A stretch of 64,000 nt of DNA from JAEUIE01 sp035430005 (GCA_035430005.1 DAOMFV010000001.1:40634-104633), one strand, 5' to 3'; counted from the stretch's first letter, positions 34,637-44,364 are shown. Numbers and translations: made by a program. Notes: a model not told the origin generated them from the sequence alone.

Positions 34637-34780
34637 AGCTGTTTCCCGTTCACGATTTACAGCTAACTTTCTCAGCGCTACACAGTTTGAGCCAAATATT
34701 TGCTTGATACTGCCAACGCCGACAGAGTTTGCGAGTTATACTGGTAGTACCCTGCATCTGATTCATTTCAGGATGTTCCC

Positions 34781-35581
34781 ATGGCAGTCAAGAGTTCACC
34801 CAACATTGTTCTTGATACTCCCCCCCCCGCAGAAAAGTGGGAGTCCGAAGATGAATTTGAAGCACGATTGAATCGTATCCAATCGAAAGTAGACATCAGC
34901 GAGAACAAGCCCAAGTCTGAACTTAACATTTGCCTCGATTCCGACGAAGTCGCCAGGCTGAAACACGAGAACGCACAACTCCGGCAGCTTGGCGAGGAGG
35001 CACGACGTCGCATTACTCAACTCGAAGCAGAAGCTGTCAAGGTTCTCAAGCGGGATGCTGACGTCGAAAAGATGCTCGAAGAGAAGTCGGAACAGATTCG
35101 CGAGATGGAAAAGGTCATTGACGAGTTGCAGGCCAAGCAATCGTCCGGAGTCTCTGAAGAAGAACTCATCGCTCTGCACGGCGAGTTGGAACGAGAACGC
35201 GAAACGCTGGAAGAGGATCGGCAGTCGATGGAAGGGCAGTTCCGCCAACTGGAACTGAGTATGGCCCGAGAACGCGCTGAGATAGCCAGGGAACGCAATG
35301 AACTGAAGCGCACCATGGCCGAACTGAAGCTCAAACTGGAGACTATTGAGAAAAGCTCGCAGAATGACATGTCGCCACTCCGTCGTCTACGGGATGAACT
35401 TCGCAGAGATCCGGCAGGCCTCTTGACCCCTGGAGGCACTACGCCGACCTACCAGTCTCCTACCGGCGGCCCTGCTCCACTTCCCAACTTGCCCGCCATC
35501 AATCGCCGTGCCCCGGAGGGCGAAGACACCCCTCGCCGCAGTGGTATCCTCAGCCGATTCCTCGGCAAGAAAGATGAGTAG
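34781..35581 (+). CDS. Coiled-coil protein of unknown function
   Basis: 266 aa, no signal peptide or membrane helix. A short polar start is followed by a long heptad-rich coiled coil (about 55-195, Glu/Lys/Arg/Leu repeats), then a Pro/Gly/Thr-rich linker and a basic end, RSGILSRFLGKKDE. I know of no function; the layout suggests a structural or scaffold protein. The ATG at 34781 is the first of the frame. It is flanked by tex and the NIPSNAP gene on the same strand with separate spacers. Confidence 0.75.
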   Translation: MAVKSSPNIVLDTPPPAEKWESEDEFEARLNRIQSKVDISENKPKSELNICLDSDEVARLKHENAQLRQLGEEARRRITQLEAEAVKVLKRDADVEKMLEEKSEQIREMEKVIDELQAKQSSGVSEEELIALHGELERERETLEEDRQSMEGQFRQLELSMARERAEIARERNELKRTMAELKLKLETIEKSSQNDMSPLRRLRDELRRDPAGLLTPGGTTPTYQSPTGGPAPLPNLPAINRRAPEGEDTPRRSGILSRFLGKKDE

Positions 35582-35687
35582 TCGCTGAGCGCGTGCGCCA
35601 ATTGCTCTAAAATCTCCTCGCCTTCGCCTTGCTCCATCAAGTACACTGGGAGGATATTCCGTATTTCCCTTTTGGAGCATGTAGACA

Positions 35688-36110
35688 ATGAAGCGAGCAT
35701 GGATCTTTTCTTCCCTGATGCTGGCGATAGTCCTAGGCTGGGGCGCTCAAACCCTGTGGGCGAAACATCTTGAAGAAGCCAACCGCGTCTTTGAGCTGCG
35801 TATCTACTCCGTGCTGCCTGGCCGCATGGATGCCATGAATACCCGCTTCAAGGACCATACCAATGGCCTTTTGACCAAGCATGGCATGACGTTGATCGGC
35901 TTCTGGCAGCCCCAGGGCGAAGACGCCAACAAGAAGCTCTACTACCTGGTGGCTCACAAGAACCGCAAGGCTGCTGAAGCAAGCTGGAAGGCCTTCGTCG
36001 CTGATCCCGCCTGGATCAAGGCTCGGGACGCCTCCGAAGCAGATGGCAAGATCGTCTCAAAGATCGAGACTATCTGGCTCGATCCCACCGCCTATTCCAT
36101 GATGAAGTAG
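35688..36110 (+). CDS. NIPSNAP-family protein with signal peptide
   Basis: 140 aa. An N-terminal hydrophobic segment (about 5-24) predicts export. The rest is one ferredoxin-like NIPSNAP domain: VFELRIYSVLPGRMDAMNTR, GFWQPQGEDANKKLYYLVAH and a W-x-AFVADPAW block. NIPSNAP proteins are vesicle- or mitochondria-associated in eukaryotes and of unknown role in bacteria. It lies 22 bp before the PQQ-like gene and could share its transcript. Confidence 0.88.
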   Translation: MKRAWIFSSLMLAIVLGWGAQTLWAKHLEEANRVFELRIYSVLPGRMDAMNTRFKDHTNGLLTKHGMTLIGFWQPQGEDANKKLYYLVAHKNRKAAEASWKAFVADPAWIKARDASEADGKIVSKIETIWLDPTAYSMMK

Positions 36111-36132
36111 TTGAGAGTCATCTTCCTGAGTG

Positions 36133-37386
36133 ATGCCCATGCATGCTGTCGTTCTGCTTGCGTTTCTGTTTGCGCCACCCCCGGAGAATGCGACCCATTC
36201 CTGGCCCCGCTTCCGTGGGCCCAACGGTTCCGGCCAGGGTATTGGCCTGAATTGGCCGGTAGACTGGAACGAGAAGGCCATGCTGTGGAAGGTGCCGTTG
36301 CCTGGTGAAGGCCACGGTTCCCCGGTCATTGACAATGGCCGCGTCTATCTTCAGGCTGCCGACAAGAGTGGCCAGGAACGACTGGTGATGTGCCTGAGCG
36401 GCAGCGATGGCAGCCTCTTGTGGAAACAGTCCATCGCAGGTAAGCGTTCTGCGATGCACAAGAAGAACTCGCTGGCTTCCGGTACCGCAGCCTGCGACGG
36501 GCAGCGGGTCTACTTCTGTCACTGGGATGGCTCGGCTGTCAGTCTGGCTGCATACCAATGCACCGATGGCAAACCTCTCTGGACGGTGCCTTTGGGCAAA
36601 CACGAAAGTCAGCATGGAGCAGGCTATTCTCCCATCGTCTCTCAAGACAAGGTGATTGCTGTCAGCGATGGCGACACTCATGCGGAAGTCTTCTGTGTCG
36701 ATGCCGGGACCGGCAAAGTGCTGTGGACACAGAAACGACAGCACTTTCGCGCAAGTTACTGCACACCTCTGGTACGATCCAGTCATCAAGGTAATGAAGT
36801 CATCGTCTCCAGCACTGCGGGGCTGACCGGCTATGATCTGGCGACCGGGCATCCCAACTGGAACTGGTCCTGGCCGTTTGAAACCAAGCCCCTGCGCAGT
36901 GTCAGTTCGCCGGTGCTCAGTACTGGCAATATCCTGCTGGCTTCCGCCGGAGATGGCGGAGGCGATCGAGACACGATTGCGGTCAAGTTACCTCAAGGCG
37001 ATACGACCGAAGATCGGATACCGCACCTGCTCTGGCAACTGCGCCGTGATGTTCCCTATGTTACCTGTTTCCTGGAGCAGAACAGCCAGGTCTACTATGT
37101 CGCTGACAAAGGCGTGGCGGGCTGTCTCGAACTCAAGACGGGCAAAGCAAGCTGGACACAGCGGCTGGCAGGTAACTTCACCTCCTCGCCGTTGCTCGTT
37201 GATGGCAAAGTGATCGGCATCAACGAGGAGGGGGAACTCTTTGTGTTTACCGCCAGTCCAAAGAAGTATGAGAATATCGGACGGCTCAAGCTCGGCGAAG
37301 GCGTCCTCGCCTCGCCGGCGCTGGCGGATGGCAGGCTCTATGTTCGTGGACAGGAACATCTCTTTTGCATCGGAGCTGCGAAGTGA
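36133..37386 (+). CDS. PQQ-like beta-propeller protein, secreted
   Basis: 417 aa from the ATG at 36133; GTG 36130 and ATG 36139 are alternatives. A short signal peptide (AVVLLAFLFA) is followed by WPRFRGPNGSGQG, the standard opening of planctomycete outer-membrane-assembly-like PQQ propellers. Repeats carry the blade motif (G)xxLW or GKxLW, e.g. GTGKVLWTQKR, GKASWTQRLAG. No quinoprotein catalytic residues are recognised, so it is probably a binding or scaffold protein rather than a dehydrogenase. It is followed one base after its stop by the DUF1570-type gene. Confidence 0.88.
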   Translation: MPMHAVVLLAFLFAPPPENATHSWPRFRGPNGSGQGIGLNWPVDWNEKAMLWKVPLPGEGHGSPVIDNGRVYLQAADKSGQERLVMCLSGSDGSLLWKQSIAGKRSAMHKKNSLASGTAACDGQRVYFCHWDGSAVSLAAYQCTDGKPLWTVPLGKHESQHGAGYSPIVSQDKVIAVSDGDTHAEVFCVDAGTGKVLWTQKRQHFRASYCTPLVRSSHQGNEVIVSSTAGLTGYDLATGHPNWNWSWPFETKPLRSVSSPVLSTGNILLASAGDGGGDRDTIAVKLPQGDTTEDRIPHLLWQLRRDVPYVTCFLEQNSQVYYVADKGVAGCLELKTGKASWTQRLAGNFTSSPLLVDGKVIGINEEGELFVFTASPKKYENIGRLKLGEGVLASPALADGRLYVRGQEHLFCIGAAK

Positions 37387-37387
37387 G

Positions 37388-38809
37388 ATGAAGAGGCACA
37401 TGCATATCTCCGCAAGGTACTCCCTCGCTTGCGCTTTAGGCTGCCGTGGTGTTGGTGTGTTGCTTTCATTGGTTCTTTTCTGCCTGTTGATCGCCTCGTC
37501 CATTGCCCAGGAAAGCCCGACCCCCAGGCTCGAGTTTGATCAACTCACCCTCCACAATGGCAGCCGGGTGGAAGGTGTGGTGGTGGAAGAAGCCACGCAG
37601 TACATTCGTTTTCGGTTTCTCGCCAGTAAGCCAGGTGTTCGCACCTTGGTATTTGAGGTGATCTACGATCGCACAGAAATTGCCGGCATCAGCAAAGCAA
37701 AGGAGCCTGGTCGCACGCTGGCCAGGGAACATTTCAACAAGATTGAAACCAGCAAGAAGCGGGAAGCAACAAAGGTTCAGCAGCTTCCCCTGCTCCCAGC
37801 CCCCTGGATCGAAGGCGGCGGCAACGCTCTGTTATATCAGGGCCTTTACTTCGAACTGCTTTCCAATGCTCAGGAAAGCCTTGTCAGGCTGGTTGCCGTC
37901 AGGCTCGATGAAATCTTCGGGGCCTACGTCAACACCCTCGGCCAGCGTCACCAGCCCAAGAAGCCTGTCCGTATTATCCTCTTCCATACGCTTGCCGAGT
38001 ATCGTGCCTGGCAGGAGAAGAAAGGCATCTCGATACTGAACCCGGCAGTGTACGACGCCAAAGCCGATGAGATTCTCGTTGGTTCTGATCTGGAGAACCA
38101 GGTACGACAATTGGAAGAACTGAAACTCAAGCACCAGCAACAGCTCAAGGAGCTCACTGACCAAAAGAAGAAGCTGGAGAAGCACTACAGCGGCCAGCCC
38201 CCTGCTCTGCTTACGAAACAAATTCAGCAACTCACTTATCAACTGCAGACCCTGCATACCGAGAATGAAGCCGCCTTTGCCAGGATCGAAGCGGCGTTCT
38301 ACTCGATTCTTTATCATGAAGCTTTTCATGCTTATCTCGACCAATGGGTTTTTCCTTCGACAACCTACTATGTACCGCGCTGGCTCAACGAAGGCCTGGC
38401 CCAGATCTACGAGAGCGCATTCGTCGAAGTCGATCAACTCAAGATTGGCCGCATTGATGAAAAACGTCTGCTCGAGATTCAAGACGAAGTGCGTCGTGGC
38501 CGCTTCATGACCATCAGGGAGATACTCCAGGCTCCTCCACAGCAGTTCTTCGTAAGGCATACACTGGAGAGTTTCGATGCGGACAGGCACTACAACGCCA
38601 GTTGGGCGCTGACGCACTTCCTGATGTTTGATTTGAAACTGCTCGGCAGCCCGGCCCTGGTGGAGTTCGTCAGCGCACCGGCCAGCGGCGATGAAGTGAA
38701 ACGCTTTGAAAAACTGGTGGGCATGCCCATCGAACAATGTGAACAGCAATGGAAAGCTTATCTACTGCGACTGCGGACCGACGGAAGCCTCCGTCCCACT
38801 GGCAGCTAA
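37388..38809 (+). CDS. Secreted DUF1570-type putative metallopeptidase
   Basis: 473 aa from the ATG at 37388; upstream codons overlap the PQQ-like gene out of frame. There is a signal peptide (about residues 20-42). A coiled-coil Gln/Lys/Leu region lies in the middle (about 235-300). The zinc-protease core is YHEAFHAYLDQW (HExxH), with the downstream WLNEGLAQIYE motif giving the third ligand, as in gluzincin-like DUF1570 proteins. The substrate is unknown. It probably forms a unit with NIPSNAP and PQQ-like genes. Its 3' end overlaps the convergent DedA gene by 48 bp. Confidence 0.82.
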   Translation: MKRHMHISARYSLACALGCRGVGVLLSLVLFCLLIASSIAQESPTPRLEFDQLTLHNGSRVEGVVVEEATQYIRFRFLASKPGVRTLVFEVIYDRTEIAGISKAKEPGRTLAREHFNKIETSKKREATKVQQLPLLPAPWIEGGGNALLYQGLYFELLSNAQESLVRLVAVRLDEIFGAYVNTLGQRHQPKKPVRIILFHTLAEYRAWQEKKGISILNPAVYDAKADEILVGSDLENQVRQLEELKLKHQQQLKELTDQKKKLEKHYSGQPPALLTKQIQQLTYQLQTLHTENEAAFARIEAAFYSILYHEAFHAYLDQWVFPSTTYYVPRWLNEGLAQIYESAFVEVDQLKIGRIDEKRLLEIQDEVRRGRFMTIREILQAPPQQFFVRHTLESFDADRHYNASWALTHFLMFDLKLLGSPALVEFVSAPASGDEVKRFEKLVGMPIEQCEQQWKAYLLRLRTDGSLRPTGS

Positions 38810-39508
38810 CGGTGGAATAGCCATCAACCCGGGTACCGGCCCTGTTTCAGTGTTGTGGGCCTGTGCCTCTTCCATTTTGACATGTTCAATCGCTTCTTCA
38901 GCCTCTTCTTCTTTCTCCCGGGCACGCATCCAGCGCAGGTAGAGAACTACTGCCACTACCAGGAATCCCACAAATGCAATGAGCAGGAGAACGTTCTGGG
39001 CCCGATGGATGTTGGCAATGATCTCCATAATCGTATCAGCTGCGAAATACCCGCCGAAGAAGAAGAATGTCACCAGCGGCACCGCTGAGATGGCATCGGC
39101 GACGCAGAACCTGCCTATCGGATATTGAATGACGCCGGCAGTAATGAACACGGCGGAACGCCAGCCAGGAATGAGCCGTGCTGTCAACATGAACCAGATA
39201 CCGCGCTGCTGGAACTTGTGGGCGAACAACTGCACGCGTTCGGGCTTGAGGAACTTCTGTACGAACGGCCGGTTCATGAGACGGGGTCCGCCAATGCGAC
39301 CGACGGCATAGAGGAACAGATCGGTGCCCAGCACCGCGGCGACGCAAATCAGCCAGGCAACGATCAAGATGGCATCGGGATACTTGTGCGTCAAGACGCC
39401 GAGAGTGACGACAGCAAATTCTTCGGGAACAAACGGCACAATACCAACGCCGGTCACGAAGATCCAGCTGACAATGCCCGCATACACATAGAGAGCGGCG
39501 AGATTCAA
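38762..39508 (-). CDS. DedA-family membrane protein
   Basis: 248 aa. Several membrane helices with the DedA/SNARE-associated core: a re-entrant N-terminal region with FVPEEFAVVTLGVL, the central GRIGGPRLMNRPFVQKFL, then the conserved amphipathic ARLIPGWRSAVFITAGV. DedA proteins are now seen as lipid (undecaprenyl- or aminophospholipid) flippases. The C-terminal 60 residues after the last helix (MRAREKEEEAEEAIEHV) are acidic and cytoplasmic, an extension beyond the usual length. Convergent overlap of 48 bp with the DUF1570 gene. Confidence 0.9.
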   Translation of the reverse strand: MNLAALYVYAGIVSWIFVTGVGIVPFVPEEFAVVTLGVLTHKYPDAILIVAWLICVAAVLGTDLFLYAVGRIGGPRLMNRPFVQKFLKPERVQLFAHKFQQRGIWFMLTARLIPGWRSAVFITAGVIQYPIGRFCVADAISAVPLVTFFFFGGYFAADTIMEIIANIHRAQNVLLLIAFVGFLVVAVVLYLRWMRAREKEEEAEEAIEHVKMEEAQAHNTETGPVPGLMAIPPLAASGTEASVGPQSQ

Positions 39509-39613
39509 TACAAAACCCTGAAGTTCGTGATTGCCTTACTCTTCCTTTGTTCTATGGTTCATTCGAGTGGTCATGAAGAGCATTTACGTGCAAGGTGAAG
39601 GCAGCACAGGAAA

Positions 39614-40105
39614 TCAGTCAGCTTCCAGATCGCCCTCGGAAAGCACCGTGAAACCTTCGCGCTCCAATGTCTGGCTGCCGGTATCCTGATCGTCCACGTG
39701 GATGGCCAGCACCGGGCGATGGCTGGCGCTGCCGATCATGAGCGGGTAAGCGTAATGGATGTTGATCTCTGCAGCCAGCAGAGCCTTGCACACCTTGCCG
39801 AGTGGGGAATTGCCGGGAGGCAACTGCACCAGCAACAGGTTGGACTCAAGGAAAGCAAGCTTGGCCAGCTTGAGCGTCTCGGTGCCGCGCTCCGGATCGC
39901 TGAGGATCAAACGGATGACGGCGCAGTCAGCGGAATCGACCACCGTCATGGCGACGATGCGATTCCCGGAGGCTTCAATGCGGCGAACCAGGTCGAGCAG
40001 CGCCCCTACACGATTTTCGAGGAAGATGCTGAACTGCCTCACACCGGGATAGTCTCTCCCGCGGAGGGTGCTCAGTTCAGTGCCTCCCTGATCACCAAAG
40101 GTCAT
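39614..40105 (-). CDS. Protein of two ACT domains
   Basis: 163 aa. The first ACT domain (about 22-92) starts VRQFSIFLENRVGALLDLV, the second (about 94-155) starts LLVQLPPGNSPLGKVCKALLAAEINIHYAYP (core PPGNSPLGKV). No catalytic domain is attached, so it should be an amino-acid-binding regulator or subunit. Double-ACT stand-alone proteins are sometimes labelled acetolactate-synthase-like, but no ilv gene is nearby and that label is not supported here. Confidence 0.8.
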   Translation of the reverse strand: MTFGDQGGTELSTLRGRDYPGVRQFSIFLENRVGALLDLVRRIEASGNRIVAMTVVDSADCAVIRLILSDPERGTETLKLAKLAFLESNLLLVQLPPGNSPLGKVCKALLAAEINIHYAYPLMIGSASHRPVLAIHVDDQDTGSQTLEREGFTVLSEGDLEAD

Positions 40106-40212
40106 TCACTGTTCTCCCCACCTGACGCTTTATCTGATCCTAACAAGTACCCTTCGCCGGTGCAATGAGTGACATCGTGCTGACATGCAGATCACTACAT
40201 CAAAGTTCGAGC

Positions 40213-41319
40213 CTATCGCCCTGGTATCTGCATCGGCAAAGGCAACTTTAGCAGCAGGCTGAAGGGTCCGCTTTGTTGACTTTCAGCAAAGTCTTTCAGA
40301 ATCATCCAGGCTTGTTCCATTTTGGGATCGTACCGGCTGTCGAAGGCGCCAACGGTCACCAGGCTGTATTGCCGGGTATGAAATACGTAGGCATCGTAAC
40401 CTTTGCCGCCATCACGTAAGAGGTCAGCCACTTGTCGGGCAGTCTCGGCGGCGGCTTCGAGACCCTTGCCCAGGTTCTGGGCAGGTGACACCGCTCCGGT
40501 CTGCACGACACTGTTATTCATGCTCGATTGTACATCAGTAGGAGGTGCAAACTTGGCGACCACCAGTGTCCATGGTTTGGCACACGTGAAGATTGAGTAT
40601 TTCTCTTTCTCATTGAGCCCTGGCCACGACGAGTCCATCGCCACTGGTGCCTGCTGTTGGACGACCGTAGGAACCTTTGACTTGGCTTGTAACGGATTGC
40701 GCACGACGAACGCCTGCCGAAAAGGATTGCCCTGTGTTTCGGCAAGCCTTTTGCCTTCTTCGGTCTTGACGGTTGATCGCATTCGGAAGAGCCCGCCCAC
40801 TTCACTACTTTGCGGATCAGAGGTAGCTTTGGCAGTTGGCTCCTTATAAAGGTGTACACCGTAAGAGGGGATGCTGGCTGGCGGTGGAAACGCCTTGATG
40901 ACCTCAGCCTGCTCACGGGCCTTGTCCATATCAGGATAGTTGCCGACGAAGACCGAATATTCCTTCACGATGCGCACGGTTTTGAACTTCTGTCGTTCGT
41001 TACTCTCGTACACCTTGTCGGAGCCGACGAACTGCATCTGATACTGCTTGAGTTGTTCGCGATCGCGCTTGGCGTCTTCCTCGTTCATCGAATAAATAAA
41101 GGTGAGCAGACGATGCTTGGTACGGACTTCCTCAGCCAGCCGATGAGCGAACTCCAGGGACTGATCGCCCCGGAAGCTGGCAACGTGGATGAGCCAGGGA
41201 CCTTCCCGAGGGGTGAGCGGGTATTTCACCGCCGGTTCCTCAGCCGTGGGCGTTTGCGCCAACAGAATTACGGAAGCGATCGGTACCCAGATGATTGCCA
41301 GGATAATTCGCAGTGACAT
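40213..41319 (-). CDS. Exported SPOR-like protein of unknown function
   Basis: 368 aa from the ATG at 41319, which has GGAGG upstream; a start at 41367 is also open. A signal peptide (about 1-22) ends near LAQ. The segment GPWLIHVASFRGDQSLEFA at about 40-58 followed by YSVFVGNYPDMDKAREQAEV reads like SPOR-type strand-helix repeats, which bind denuded peptidoglycan glycan. A third similar block is YSLVTVGAFDSRYD near the C-terminus. The middle is low complexity. The SPOR match is by pattern only; a planctomycete-specific family is possible. Confidence 0.68.
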   Translation of the reverse strand: MSLRIILAIIWVPIASVILLAQTPTAEEPAVKYPLTPREGPWLIHVASFRGDQSLEFAHRLAEEVRTKHRLLTFIYSMNEEDAKRDREQLKQYQMQFVGSDKVYESNERQKFKTVRIVKEYSVFVGNYPDMDKAREQAEVIKAFPPPASIPSYGVHLYKEPTAKATSDPQSSEVGGLFRMRSTVKTEEGKRLAETQGNPFRQAFVVRNPLQAKSKVPTVVQQQAPVAMDSSWPGLNEKEKYSIFTCAKPWTLVVAKFAPPTDVQSSMNNSVVQTGAVSPAQNLGKGLEAAAETARQVADLLRDGGKGYDAYVFHTRQYSLVTVGAFDSRYDPKMEQAWMILKDFAESQQSGPFSLLLKLPLPMQIPGR

Positions 41320-41540
41320 CGAGCCTTCCTCCCTGAAGGACGTGTGCAGTTCGTCCTTGAACCGCACTCATGCTTTCAGCGCAGAGTATCCTCTACCCGT
41401 TTCCCACAGGTTTCCTCTATACCTCATTGGCAGAATACGTCTAGCCCGACTGGGCTGCACTTGGGACGGCGAGGCTTCTGCCGAGCTTCAATCAATCGCA
41501 AAAAACAGATCGGCAAGAACCTCGCCCTCTCGATGGACTG

Positions 41541-43148
41541 CTATTCGCTTCGATACACCAGTTCACACAGTTTACCCAGATCTCGCCCGGCCTGAGAGGT
41601 TCCGTCCTCACCCACCGGCACATTATTGACAAAGAAGGCGAAGGTGACCTGCCTGCCCGAAGCCGTCTCCCCATACCCCGAAAGAGCCTTGCTGGTCATG
41701 AGGTCGTTGCTTGTTAGGCCATTGTTCCAGGTTAACGTGCCGGTCTTGGCTTGGAACTTTCCTTTGGCGGGGCTGTCCGCATTGACCGCCCCGGCTGGGG
41801 TGCCATCCACACCAACGATAGGGAGAGCATGCCGATAGGCAGCACCATCGGGCCGCTTCGCCATTGCCTGCAGCAGTGCGACCGTTGCTTTGGGGCTGGC
41901 ATAGTCTGAACGAGAACCCCCTGCTCCACCTCCAAAGGAAACCCCCTCCATCGGCACGCCGAGCTTCTTGAGCGATGCACCCTGGTGCTTGAGCCCCTGC
42001 ACCAGCGACTTCTGATGATGGTGGGCAGCAACGATCAACGGCAACGTGCTGGCATGCAGATTATGGCTGACCTTGAGAATCAGCCTGGCATGCTCAGAGA
42101 GCGGCGCGGAAACGAGTTCCGTCACCATCGGTAACTGACCGACTGCTTCGGAAGTCGGCAACGACTCCATCGACTGCGAACCGAGCGTGGAGGCCTTCAC
42201 CTTCACCCCGGCCCGCTCCAGCGCATCGATCAGCAGGCTGCGAGCATGGCTGGCAGCATCATCAACTTCTCGCACCCGCACCAGTGGCGTATGGTTGGCC
42301 GGCATCTCGCCACGCACCACATACCGCCCTGGACTTGGGCTGCTGATCGTGATGCTGGGTTTGTTCTTTCTCCACGGTGTGCCCTCGTTTCTTCCCATCA
42401 CCAGCTGGTTTTCGCTGATGGTCTCTACCTGGGCATCCACCTGGATGGCGCTCCCCTGGGGACGATGCACCACTTTGGCCAGCTTGCCCTTCTCAGCATG
42501 GGGAGTAATTACAAAGTCAATGACATTATCATTGATGATGATCGGCGTCAGTTTCCCCGGTCCACTGCCGCTCCCCTCTGCTTTCTCGAAGAGTCGATCA
42601 TCAATGAGCACATCACCTTCGATGGATTTGACCTTTTCCGCAATCTGTTTGGCAATTTGGTTGAGGCCAGTCAGTGGATCAACATCAGTGAGTTGCCCTT
42701 TGATGCCACCGTTGGCGTAGGTGTGATCGTTGTCTTTGAACGCAATGGTGCCATCGGGCAGGGTGCGTCCACCCATGGTGAGATCGCCACTGGCTAACAG
42801 GATGAGATTGCCTTTGAGTACCTTCGTCTCCTCATCCAGTTTTCCCGTGTGCAGCAGCCTGGTATGGAACCGGTAGTCAGCCCCCAGTTGATCAAACGCA
42901 GCAGCGACGCTGAAGAGCTTGGTGCAGGATGCCGGCGCGAAGAGCTTTTCACTCTGATGATCGAGCAGCACATCGCCCGATCTGGCATCGACGACGTAGA
43001 GCCCCCAGTGCGCGGTCTTATACTTCGGTTGATCGATCACCCCTTTGATCGTTTCAGAGAGCTTGGGTTTGCCCGTATCCTGTCCGCTTGCCGAAAGAAC
43101 CAGGCAAAGACTAAGGGCGATAGCTGCTGCGCGAAATAGACTGAGCAT
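41541..43148 (-). CDS. dacB: D-alanyl-D-alanine carboxypeptidase/endopeptidase (PBP4 type)
   Basis: Class C penicillin-binding protein that trims peptidoglycan peptides; 535 aa from the ATG at 43148 (a GTG at 43169 is also in frame). A signal peptide (about 1-22) leads to the SxxK motif in APASCTKLFSVAAA, SxN in KVSHNLHASTLP, and KTG in AKTGTLTWNNG. The long insert between SxxK and SxN (about 180 residues with a NVIDF core) is typical of PBP4. It implies peptidoglycan in this planctomycete. Divergent from dut. Confidence 0.93.
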   Translation of the reverse strand: MLSLFRAAAIALSLCLVLSASGQDTGKPKLSETIKGVIDQPKYKTAHWGLYVVDARSGDVLLDHQSEKLFAPASCTKLFSVAAAFDQLGADYRFHTRLLHTGKLDEETKVLKGNLILLASGDLTMGGRTLPDGTIAFKDNDHTYANGGIKGQLTDVDPLTGLNQIAKQIAEKVKSIEGDVLIDDRLFEKAEGSGSGPGKLTPIIINDNVIDFVITPHAEKGKLAKVVHRPQGSAIQVDAQVETISENQLVMGRNEGTPWRKNKPSITISSPSPGRYVVRGEMPANHTPLVRVREVDDAASHARSLLIDALERAGVKVKASTLGSQSMESLPTSEAVGQLPMVTELVSAPLSEHARLILKVSHNLHASTLPLIVAAHHHQKSLVQGLKHQGASLKKLGVPMEGVSFGGGAGGSRSDYASPKATVALLQAMAKRPDGAAYRHALPIVGVDGTPAGAVNADSPAKGKFQAKTGTLTWNNGLTSNDLMTSKALSGYGETASGRQVTFAFFVNNVPVGEDGTSQAGRDLGKLCELVYRSE

Positions 43149-43180
43149 GGTTATTCCCGGTATCAACACTTGAAGGCATC

Positions 43181-43633
43181 ATGCTAAACGAACTCCACGT
43201 CGCTATCCAACAACTTTCTGGAAATAGCGATCTGCCTTTGCCTCAATATCAAACCGAACATGCGGCAGCGATGGACCTGCCCGCCGCTGTGAGGGAACCG
43301 ATGATCATTCAGCCGGGACAGATCGTGCTGGTTCCCTGTGGTTTCAGCATGGCCATTCCGGTGGGATACGAAGCCCAGGTTCGCCCACGTTCAGGGCTTG
43401 CTATCAAGGCGGGCCTGACTGTCGTGAACGCTCCCGGAACAATTGATGCTGACTATCGGGGTGAAGTGAAAGTCGGTCTGATCAATCTGGGTAAGGAAGC
43501 GGTCACCATTGAACGAGGCATGCGTATCGCTCAACTTCTCGTCGCCCCGGTCTCGCATGTCACCTGGCAGACCGTCGAAACGCTCCCCAAAACCTCTCGT
43601 GGTGCCGGCGGCTTCGGCCACACCGGTAAGTGA
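43181..43633 (+). CDS. dut: dUTP diphosphatase
   Basis: 150 aa trimeric dUTPase that converts dUTP to dUMP. All five family motifs are visible: AAAMDLPA, RPRSGLA near residue 69, GTIDADYRGEV near 87, RGMRIAQLL near 108, and the C-terminal RGAGGFGHTG. The length is normal. It ends just before a large inverted repeat and the convergent marC. Confidence 0.96.
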   Translation: MLNELHVAIQQLSGNSDLPLPQYQTEHAAAMDLPAAVREPMIIQPGQIVLVPCGFSMAIPVGYEAQVRPRSGLAIKAGLTVVNAPGTIDADYRGEVKVGLINLGKEAVTIERGMRIAQLLVAPVSHVTWQTVETLPKTSRGAGGFGHTGK

Positions 43634-43639
43634 TTTCCT

Positions 43640-43714
43640 ATACCAGCCCGCAGCGCTAGCAAGGGAGACACTGCAATCGCCTGGCATTCCCTTGCTAGCG
43701 CTGCGGGCTGGTAT
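43640..43714. repeat. Long perfect inverted repeat between dut and marC
   Basis: 27-bp perfect arms (43640-43666 and 43688-43714) enclose a 21-base loop; each arm reads ATACCAGCCCGCAGCGCTAG and onward. It fills the whole gap between convergent stops and could end both transcripts, though no T tract follows. A related half-copy, ATACCAGCCTGAAGCGCTAG, starts at 63933, so it is a dispersed element of this genome. Confidence 0.85.
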
Positions 43715-44364
43715 CAACCTTTGGCCAGCATCGCCTTCACATAAGGCGAGAGCCCGCTGAAGAACAACTCGACGGCAATGGCCATCACGATCAGCCCCAT
43801 CAGCCGCAGCAATACCTTGTTCCCCGATTCGCCCAGGAACTTCAGAATGCTCTTGGCCCCGATAAGCATGATGAAGGTAATGGCCAGTGTCAAGACAATC
43901 ACCAACGTGAGCAATCCCTGCTTCATCGTCGAATCGGCATCGGTCATGCGGATGATCACCGTGGTGATCGCTCCTGGGCCGCAGATCATCGGAATGCCCA
44001 GCGGCGTGATTGCGATATCGTTGGCGTAGGTGACATCGCTCGGCCCATTATCATGCAGCGAACGGGTCAGTCTGGCTTGCAACATCTCGTACCCGGTCAC
44101 GAAGAAGATGACACCGCCGACGATCTGCAAACTGTTCGAGGAGATGTGAAACAGGCTGAAGATCGCCTGCCCGGCGAACTGAAACAACAGCAGAATCAGT
44201 GTGGCAGTCAGCGTCGCTCGCCAAGCCACCCGTCGTACTTCGCGCGGACCGAGGCCTTCCGTGAGAGCGATAAAGACCGGGATATTGCCTAGTGGATCGA
44301 TCATTGTGAAGATCGAAACGAACGTCACCACCACAAACGACCAGTATTCAGACAAGTGCTGCAC
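43714..44364 (-). CDS. MarC-family integral membrane protein
   Basis: 216 aa with six predicted helices. The start FVVVTFVSIFTMIDPLGNIP and the second half IAITPLGIPMICGPGAIT are the paired pore-like MarC motifs with a conserved Pro-Gly/Asn pattern. Function is unknown in bacteria; the old link to antibiotic resistance is not supported. The stop abuts the 43640-43714 inverted repeat. Confidence 0.93.
   Translation of the reverse strand: MQHLSEYWSFVVVTFVSIFTMIDPLGNIPVFIALTEGLGPREVRRVAWRATLTATLILLLFQFAGQAIFSLFHISSNSLQIVGGVIFFVTGYEMLQARLTRSLHDNGPSDVTYANDIAITPLGIPMICGPGAITTVIIRMTDADSTMKQGLLTLVIVLTLAITFIMLIGAKSILKFLGESGNKVLLRLMGLIVMAIAVELFFSGLSPYVKAMLAKG

Noticed and set aside
43640..43714. CRISPR-like repeat
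   Set aside because: It is a single inverted repeat, not a direct-repeat array with spacers; no array or cas gene was found in the window.
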